Assembly (NCBI GenBank): GCA_963580455.1
Contig: OY756968.1
Location: forward strand, 18,073,996-18,137,995
Direction: 5' to 3'
Source of the DNA: Euonymus europaeus
Taxonomy: Eukaryota > Streptophyta > Magnoliopsida > Celastrales > Celastraceae
DNA: 64,000 nt
The notes under the pieces are model-generated. The model was not told the DNA's origin. It saw only the letters and a list, made by a program, of their open reading frames with translations, and searched no databases. Made by a program: the position numbers and the translations under genes. Shown piece after piece: positions 56,738-64,000 of this stretch. Positions within the stretch are counted from its first letter, which is position 1. Every line of letters begins with the position of its first letter.

Positions 56738-59237
56738 TAGCAACCTGGAAGAGCTTTTGTTAATTTGGTTTTTGATTTGTTATTGATTTTGGACATGTCT
56801 ATGTGTAGCTAAATTACTCTTTAGTTTGGGTATGGTTAGTTTATTCTACTGAAGCTTTGTTGCTCGATTTCATTGACGATTAAACAAGTTTTAGTTCATT
56901 GATTCTCTATTTCTTTTTATATTTCTTATTGTTGTGAATGTCTCATTAACATCATGATAAGTAGAAACTGTTAGTTAAGCATATTCAACTGACCATAGCC
57001 CGATGTTTAACAAGTAAAAATAATCTGAATATGACCCAAATTTGAAATCTTTGAACACAATTGATTAGGTAATATGTCATTTTCAAAGGTTGTGCGTTTG
57101 TCGACTTTCTCGTTTATATGCTTATCTTAGGAAATTCGTAGGATACACCAATTGATCTTGGGCTGGACCAAAGCCAAGTCTGTTGCTTAGGAAAGTCAAA
57201 ATTGGTCGAGTCGAACCAAGGTCTCTTGATTGACTACGTTAGACCTTTAATTGATGTAATTGCATATTGAATCGTGTGACTGAGTGACAGTAGGAGAATA
57301 ACACCAATCCAAGCTAAACTCCTTCCATATAGGATTACACAGTTTAAGCCAATTTTTCTCATCTTTAATGATATGAATTTTCTGCAATTTATTCGCGTTA
57401 TTGCAATATTGCTTGCTTGGTAGTTCATAGTTGATACACTCTCTATGGATACGATCTCATTCACTTTTATACTATTACATGGCACGTACACTTGTGATTA
57501 GATAATATTGCAAGTTTTACTTGTGATATTTTATATTGAGCATCCTCTAGTAGTGCCAATTCTTGCTTTCATAAATGCAGTGACAATGCAACGTCGAAGG
57601 AAAAGAACGGTCCCCCATGGCATTGCTGTTTTCTCTAGGTTTTTGACAGGAGACAAATAGCCACTTGCGATGGCTGCAGGATCCAGGATCACCTTCATCT
57701 ACAAGCCTATTTGGGGAAAGAGATAGTCCAATAAGAATGGTTAGCCCGTCAGCAAATCCGTTGTTCCACATCTTCAAATTTGGACGATTTTCTAATGGCC
57801 AACTCATCACGCAGGTAGTTTGACTGACCAAATTTGGGAAAACCTGCCCGAGTGACCAAAATGAAACAATTTCAAACTTTTGGTTACTAGAGTGGAACGT
57901 TTAAACATTAGTTGATTAAAATGAAACATTGTCATATTTCGGTGTTGATTTGTTTTATTAATCCAAAAGAGAAAGACAACCAATGCCAAAATCAACCACC
58001 ATCAATTTAATACAAGTAGAAATGAACAACAAATAAAAAAAATGAAACTATGTTCACAGCAGACAAAGAGGGAGAAGAAAGAAATAGAAAGGAACACCGA
58101 TTCACTGCATGGACAAGTGGTACACAGATCCACCAAAAAGCACGTTGACTTCAAAGTCCTAGCATTCACCTTGACAATTGGGATTCCTTTATTTTGATGC
58201 AGGGACTCGATTATTAAGATGGAGATGCGTTGTTTCTAATGAAAAGAAAAGAGAGAAAACGAATGAGTTAAAAACGGAGATGAATTGTTATTAAATCTCA
58301 GCCATCAGATGAAATGGATGGCTGATATTTAATGCATTTTAGTTAATTTCATCAAACCAATTACGGCCCTGGGGCCGTTCCTAGTCACATCTCAATTCCA
58401 CCTCACATGTTGGCCGTTAGATTGTTATGTTTAATCTTAGCCACTGAATGAGTTCACCATTAATAACATCAATCAACTATATTCTTTAAATAGGGATAAC
58501 TGTCAATTTGACCATTATATTTGCCAAAATGGTCAATCAAGCTCATTTACTTCAAAATAGGTCATTGAAGCTCATCTACTTTCCAATTTTGTCTAAATAA
58601 ACCCTACCGTTTATCAGACGTTTAAAAGTCGTTGAATGTCCGTTAGTTTGCTTACGTGTCATTTTTTCATTATTTTTTCATTTGAATTAAAATAATAAAA
58701 TTGTTTAATGATTAAAAAAAATCATGTTTCATCCCTCTTCGAAAGAGCAAATGGACTTTCTATATCATTGTTGGCTAGAGTTCTTGTTAGATCAACAAGA
58801 TGGTTGTGGCTTTTATGATGCAAACTCTTGTTATATTTGTACAAATTGTACTCGAGTCAAGGTTGAACCATTTGGGTCCTTTACTAGTCCTTCACCTCTA
58901 GTGATTGCTCCCACTTGAAAAAGGATGGACAAAATGTGCTTCCATCTCGGCATTCTTTACAGATAAGTGGTGCTTGGCAGAGAATCTTTCAGTGGCCGGA
59001 TCAAACAACTTTGTCCATGTATGATCGATTGACAGAAAGACTTGTTTGTATCAAAATTAAAAGTAGAGTAACCCAAATGACACATTTTAAAATAAAAATA
59101 TTTAATCTATCCTTTTTAATAGGTGGAGGGATCATTTTAAATAAAATAAAATACCCCCAAATTTTTTGTGGGAGGAAACATTTTCTCCACTATAGTCTAA
59201 ATCCTCTGTCCTCACATGAGTCAACGGGACATCTTCC
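56738..59237. other. Spacer in unit B with dispersed repeats, no gene
   Basis: Counterpart of 47026-49525. Nothing additional seen. Confidence 0.45.
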
Positions 59238-62200
59238 ATGGAGAGTTTCTTGATTTCATCGATGTCTTCTTCAGAGCTTCTCTTGAAGGCTTTCTTGGAG
59301 ATTCATTTGCTTCACGATGTAGTCATGGGGTTTCGCGGTGATCATCGGTGTCGCTCATCGTCAATTCATGAATTCAAGCTCCGAGCTCTACAAATTGTTT
59401 GGTTCCAAGTGTCAGCTACTTACGGCAGGTGAAAATTTAATTGGTTAGCGAGACTGAAGCTTTGAGTTTTTTTCCTTAACATTTTTGTTTTTTTTAGTGA
59501 ATTAATCACTAGTTAGATCAGAACAATTCGGCATTATCTATCAAATGTAATTTAGGGGATTCATAACCAAACATGATATCTCATAAGAACTGCTAATTTC
59601 ATGGGAATCCTGTTTGAATTTTAATGGAAATATTTAATAGCAATTTCTTTTTATTAAATTACTGTTATAATATGCGTTCTAGGCAGTAGCACTTCAGTAA
59701 GATTGAGTCCTGTTTTTGGAATGTACAGGCTTTGTCGCTGTTCTGATTTATTGTTCTTATTTCTTTCGTTTGTTGATGTCTGCAGATACTTGCCTACTCC
59801 ATGGCTTTCCAGTCCTCATCTCCAGACAACCTATCTGAGTTTTTTTGGCAGTGCCCCCTATTTTAGCTATAGGCGGTTAGTGATGAAAATTTTCTTACTA
59901 CCAATGTCAAAAGTCGCGAATGATTGTCTATTGGAGTAGTCATGATATTTTTATGTCACTTCCTCGATTTGCGCCTCTATGTTCGTATACATTATTAATG
60001 TACTGTTTCTGTTAAGTCGCATATTCCATGCACAAGATGGTGTGACAAGGGCTCTGGATTGGCTTATGTATTCTGTGGTTGGTACTAATTATCTTGACAA
60101 GTTAATTTTCAAGCTGTATGTTTTATGCATGAATTTGGTTCTTTTGGTGTACCATTTAAAATGCATTTTACTCAGGAAAACTGCAAATAACTAGAATCTT
60201 CATGTCCTCTACCTAGGTAGAAACAACTTTTCAAGATTTCAGTTTTTTCAACTTTTGAGAAATCTTGTGCCCATTTTATTTTGAAATAAAAAAAGGGGTG
60301 GGGGTGGGAACGAAGCTTACATTTTCTTTAATGAGTACACTTTGAGTTCAAAGCTCATCACAAATTGGTTTTATGGTAAACTTTTGATGTGTCAGTGGTA
60401 TTGGGGTTTAAAGAGCCTAAGTCTTTGTTTATGTTTTCTTTTTCTTCACCATAATTTGGACCTGGATTCTGGTTGCTCACAAAAAAAAATAAAAAAAAAA
60501 TCGAGTACTGGTCCTGCTAGCAGTTGTTTTATAATTGATTATGTGCATGTTGGATGTAGGATGACAATATAAATGTTGCTCCATGCTAAATACTTGCATA
60601 TTTCTGTTGTAGAATAGAAACATAATATAAATTTATATGCAAGATTTAAGGTCAAATTGTTAGTTACCACAATATTTTCCCCAGGAAATTACATAATTCT
60701 CTTATTTTTGAACTTGTGTTTAACAGTGTGAAGGTGCCTTCCAAGTGAATGATACCACTCTAAGAAATGATAACATTCCAATTGTTATAGTCATACCTGG
60801 TCTAATGAGTGATTCTACTGATGCTGTAAGTATCATTCATTTTTTTTTTGTTTCATCCCTTTCAAACTGAATCTCTAATTTCCTTTGGTGCTTTTAGGAA
60901 AATACTATTGAAATTATTCAAAACTGGACTCTTGCCAGATAGCCATATGTCCGCTCTTTTATTTTTTTTCTTTTAAAAGGACACCCATTTATCCTTGTCT
61001 TCTGGTGAATGGGTACGCAATAGAAAAGTATCTGTCAAGGTATCGAGGTACCGCGAGGTATTGAGATCGATGTGTTTAACTCTTTTAAATAATAGTTAAT
61101 TTGTCACTACTCTCTCTCTCTCTCTCTCATAAACGTGTAACATGTAACAGTACATAAATCATCTTGCTTTCAAGATGGCAAGTCAGGGCTGCGTTGTCGT
61201 TGTAAGCAATCATGACAGACTTGGTGGCATATCAATGACTGTGAGTCCTTGTTAAAAATACTTTTGAATCACATTTATATCATTTATCAAATAAAAGTTC
61301 TAAGTAGTTGGAAAATATTTCCAGTTAAAATTGCGAAACGATTAAAGGAAAAGTTGTCTTAGTATGGTTGGAATGCTTTTATAATATTAACATTCTGGTT
61401 CATCACACCACTGTTTAAGTTTAATTTTTTGTACATTATATAGGACATAACTCATTCTTGTTTTTTTTGGATAATTAACTTGGTCCATGCTTCAGGAATG
61501 GGCTCTCTGAACTGGATATTTAAACATTCGAATTTCATTAACTAGATGAAGTGCTAGATAACAGATTTCATTTATGTCATTGACATTCTGCCTTCGCTGG
61601 TATTTGTACGAATATTTTATTTTTATAGTATTCTTTGTGCACCTTATTACACACTACATTGTGTATCTAGATGTTCACAACAATATTCAATTTTGCTTTC
61701 TAAGTGGTTCTAAAGATCATTATCTAACAAGGTCGCCATTGTGAAAATTATGATCAGTCTGATTGCTTCTATAATTCTTTTATCAAACTTTTTAAGTAGC
61801 TGCACATATTCAAAGGAATGCATATCGCTTCATTCTGTATGCTGATTTGGCTGGTTGTAAAGGCCAGTAAAATTCAAGAAAGACATACAAATAATTACGT
61901 ATGATTCTCCCTTTTAATATGACAAGCCTTTTTGTTAGGCCTCCATGTTGGGGACTAAATCTCTGATAGACCTTGTTTATGAGTAGGTTAGTGAGTATTA
62001 AAAACTTATTGGTGAACCACAATCTAGAAATGGCTTACTGCTGATGCTATGGCTATTCTTTTCTATCGTTCTTTGGATAATGTGGCAAATTTTAATTGGG
62101 AGTGTTGCCAAATATGGTCATGGCACTTCTATACCAAACTAAGAGCCATTTGGAGTCCTACTGTAGTTGCTATTTTTCTTTTTATTGTTCTTCTAAATTC

Positions 62201-62416
62201 TATACTTTTTACCCTTCTTTGTAGGTACGTGACAGGTTCATTAACCGCAGTCTTGTGAAGAAGTTGTCCAACACAGTGCTAGGTTTTGGCCTTCAAGATT
62301 TTCCCAATGGTATGGCTATATCGTTTCGTTTACCGAGTTTCTATTTTTGTTTTCTTCTGCATTATAGGCATCAGTCTGTTTTGGCTCATTTAGCAGATTG
62401 GGAAGGCATTAAGAAG
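59238..62416 (+). pseudogene. EMB8-like chimeric pseudogene across the B/C unit junction
   Basis: Same arrangement as 49526-52704: exon-like pieces from unit B (59238-59428, from 59786, near 60024-60082, 60727-60825, 61151-61240), then the junction at 62012/62013, then the 3' exons of unit C (62225-62309, 62368-62416). It shares the same 8-bp insertion, missing exon and missing nucleophile, so these defects predate the amplification. Confidence 0.78.
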
Positions 62417-63173
62417 GTTGCTTTCCTTATCCTTTTATTATGTGCTCAGCAGTTGTATGGTATAAATAAATATCAGTGAAGAATAATTAAATCAGAGCGA
62501 TACTAAATGAAGTTTCGAGACTTTATGCTAATTTATTACGGGTCAATTTACGAAATTATGAAAATAGTTGACTAAGCAAGAAGCTTTCAGTGCTGTAACC
62601 AATAGTTATACTGTTTGAGATCTCATCTCACATCACAACTATAAGACAAGCCTTTCTTTTTCTTATCCCGCATCTGCTGGTTCGTAATACGCTTTATAAG
62701 CGCCCCCTTAGATAGACTTGTTGCTTGATTGCTAGATTTGCTGGTTAGTAAAATTGAGGGGTTTGCTGGTAATGCTGGCAGAGAATGCATAATATTGGAT
62801 TCAGAATAATGGGCGCCCAGCTGGGCTGGGGGTTACGAATTGGTATGCTATTTATATATGCTTTTGCTACGACCTTAAATTTCTTGTGTAGTTGTATGCA
62901 AATGACCATCTCTTGTTTAGTCGTCGCGGTTATAGATCTAATGGTGGTATGTGCACTGTGGTTATGTATGCTTATGTTCCTCCCTTGATTTCTTATTGGA
63001 GGTGAGCGAGCAACATGTTAATTAGTTGCCTCATATAAAAATTCCAAATTAAATAAAAGAAAAACACTTCTAAATCTCTATTTCCTTGTGGGCCCCTCAA
63101 TGTTCTGGAATTAAGTTGGTATCATTCGAATGATTGTGATACTTGTTACATGACGTTATGTCAGGTTAACTTG
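62417..63173. other. Non-coding spacer in unit C
   Basis: Counterpart of 42993-43749, with a few private substitutions. Nothing recognised. Confidence 0.5.
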
Positions 63174-63183
63174 CATGCACGTG
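63174..63183 (+). promoter_or_regulatory. RY/G-box composite upstream of B3 gene (copy C)
   Basis: CATGCACGTG is conserved in copy C although nearby positions have changed. Confidence 0.5.
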
Positions 63184-63426
63184 ATCGACAAATGTCATTT
63201 TCATTTCCAGAAAATAAATAAATAGTTTGTTTATTTGTAGCCGACAAATGCATTTTTTTGCATGAGCTGCAAAATCTTGGTTTCAGTCGAGCGATTTCTC
63301 TGTTCGTCACACATACATAATATTTGTAGTTAGACTTAACCACCAAAAAATTTCATGAAACACCAGAGAATGAAGTCTATCGTATGTGTGTGTGATGGCT
63401 CGAACAATATGATTCACTTGATACCC

Positions 63427-63434
63427 TATAAATA
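63427..63434 (+). promoter_or_regulatory. TATA box of B3 gene (copy C)
   Basis: TATAAATA, 116 bp before the ATG at 63543. Confidence 0.7.
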
Positions 63435-63542
63435 CCATAATAATCCATCACTCCCAGAATCATATCTTCTTGCTCAGCTTGTAAACAAAACAATTGTTTC
63501 ACAAATCTGGTTGGATTCTTCTCATCTCATCTTATCTCGTCA

Positions 63543-63875
63543 ATGGCGGAGCTCTTTAGGAAAGTACTCTCACAAACTGATATTGATCACAGATTAGCAT
63601 TTCCTACCGCCTTGTTAAGAGAGTTTCCATTTCCTGTCGGAGCTCATTCAACAACCTTTCAAGCCACAGACACCAGCCATGAAGAGTGGAGCTTCAAACT
63701 CTCTATTCGGAGAAATGACCCAAATCCTAAGCCCGTTCTCTCTGGAAATTGGCTTCGATTCGTTCAATCTAAAGGTCTTAGAGCGGGTGACAGGATCATC
63801 CTTTATCGAGATGGTGCTCAATACACTATCAGAGCGGAGAGAAAAATCTTTGGATTTTGGACGAATGTGATGTGA
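63543..63875 (+). CDS. Single B3-domain protein, 110 aa (copy C)
   Basis: Same length and fold as copies A and B with two conservative substitutions, Ile8Val and Asn45Ser. Neither touches the diagnostic core (Trp70, Lys77, Gly78, Gly82, Asp83). The reading frame remains intact although copy C is the most diverged unit, which is weak support for a functional protein. The downstream end of its unit lies outside the window. Confidence 0.82.
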   Translation: MAELFRKVLSQTDIDHRLAFPTALLREFPFPVGAHSTTFQATDTSHEEWSFKLSIRRNDPNPKPVLSGNWLRFVQSKGLRAGDRIILYRDGAQYTIRAERKIFGFWTNVM

Positions 63876-64000
63876 GAGCAGCTCGACATTTTCTCTAAGA
63901 TTCTGTGAATTTATGTTTGTGATGCTGCAATCATTTAGTTTGTCGTGTATCTTTGTTGTTGTGCCTTTAATTATTATGGTTTGTTTTGCAGTTCTTTGGT
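63876..64000. other. Start of spacer in unit C, to window edge
   Basis: Counterpart of 44452-44576, with no change seen. Confidence 0.5.

Larger units (their letters stand above)
52301..62012 (+). repeat. 9,712-bp tandem unit, copy B
   Basis: Same content and length as copy A with five substitutions found by eye. It is followed directly by copy C. Confidence 0.97.
62013..64000 (+). repeat. 9,712-bp tandem unit, copy C (partial, runs off right edge)
   Basis: The first 1,988 bp of the unit are present. I found seven substitutions from copy B in this stretch, clearly more than A versus B in the same stretch (none found). The array therefore has at least a third copy and probably continues. Confidence 0.95.

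Noticed and set aside
1..64000. CRISPR arrays, rRNA genes, bacterial operons
   Set aside because: No short regularly spaced identical repeats with unique spacers, no rRNA landmarks, and the gene structure is that of a plant nucleus.

Overview
This is plant nuclear DNA, most likely from a eudicot. The evidence is an intron-containing plant CPSF73-I gene, EMB8-type hydrolase exons, small B3-domain genes, and the usual plant repeats: Ty1/copia and Ty3/gypsy LTR elements, a hAT transposon, MITE-like elements and an L1-type LINE tail. There are no bacterial operons, rRNA, tRNA or CRISPR features. The species cannot be named from the sequence alone.

Layout. 1-165: a gypsy gag remnant on the minus strand, running off the left edge. 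405-5263: a full-length but dead copia element with both LTRs. 5877-7117: a decayed gypsy pol fragment, interrupted at 7118 by a Sirevirus-like copia element (7118-18961). That element holds a gypsy-type solo LTR (15333-17464, perfect 5-bp target duplication), and its own 3' LTR is truncated about 1 kb upstream of the only clearly intact conserved gene, CPSF73-I (20004-23865, five exons, 694 aa). 24870-28205: a rearranged minus-strand Sirevirus-like remnant with an env-like ORF and a reverse-transcriptase piece in the opposite orientation. 28784-32398: a hAT transposon with an 8-bp target duplication, inserted exactly in the centre of a palindrome. 32621-33160: a MITE-like element with a 10-bp target duplication. 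33561-35272: a possible larger TIR element that carries a hierarchical minisatellite. 36270-37519: a LINE 3' end whose RNase H segment is triplicated in tandem. 37968-38836: an AT-rich TIR element.

From 38955 to the right edge lies a low-copy segmental array. A diverged EMB8-like pseudogene (38955-42992) leads into a 9,712-bp unit repeated in direct tandem (42589-52300, 52301-62012, 62013 to the edge) with no length change between copies and very few substitutions. Each unit carries a 110-aa, single-exon, B3-domain-only gene with its own TATA box and an overlapping RY/G-box upstream, plus pieces of copia LTR and RNase H. Each unit junction fuses the 5' half of one EMB8-like copy to the 3' exons of the next, giving chimeric pseudogenes.

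CPSF73-I would cleave pre-mRNA 3' ends in the nucleus. The B3 genes are candidate DNA-binding proteins that have recently increased in copy number. Everything else is transposon or pseudogene material. I did not find a clearly new enzymatic system. The B3/EMB8 tandem array is the most unusual structure here.
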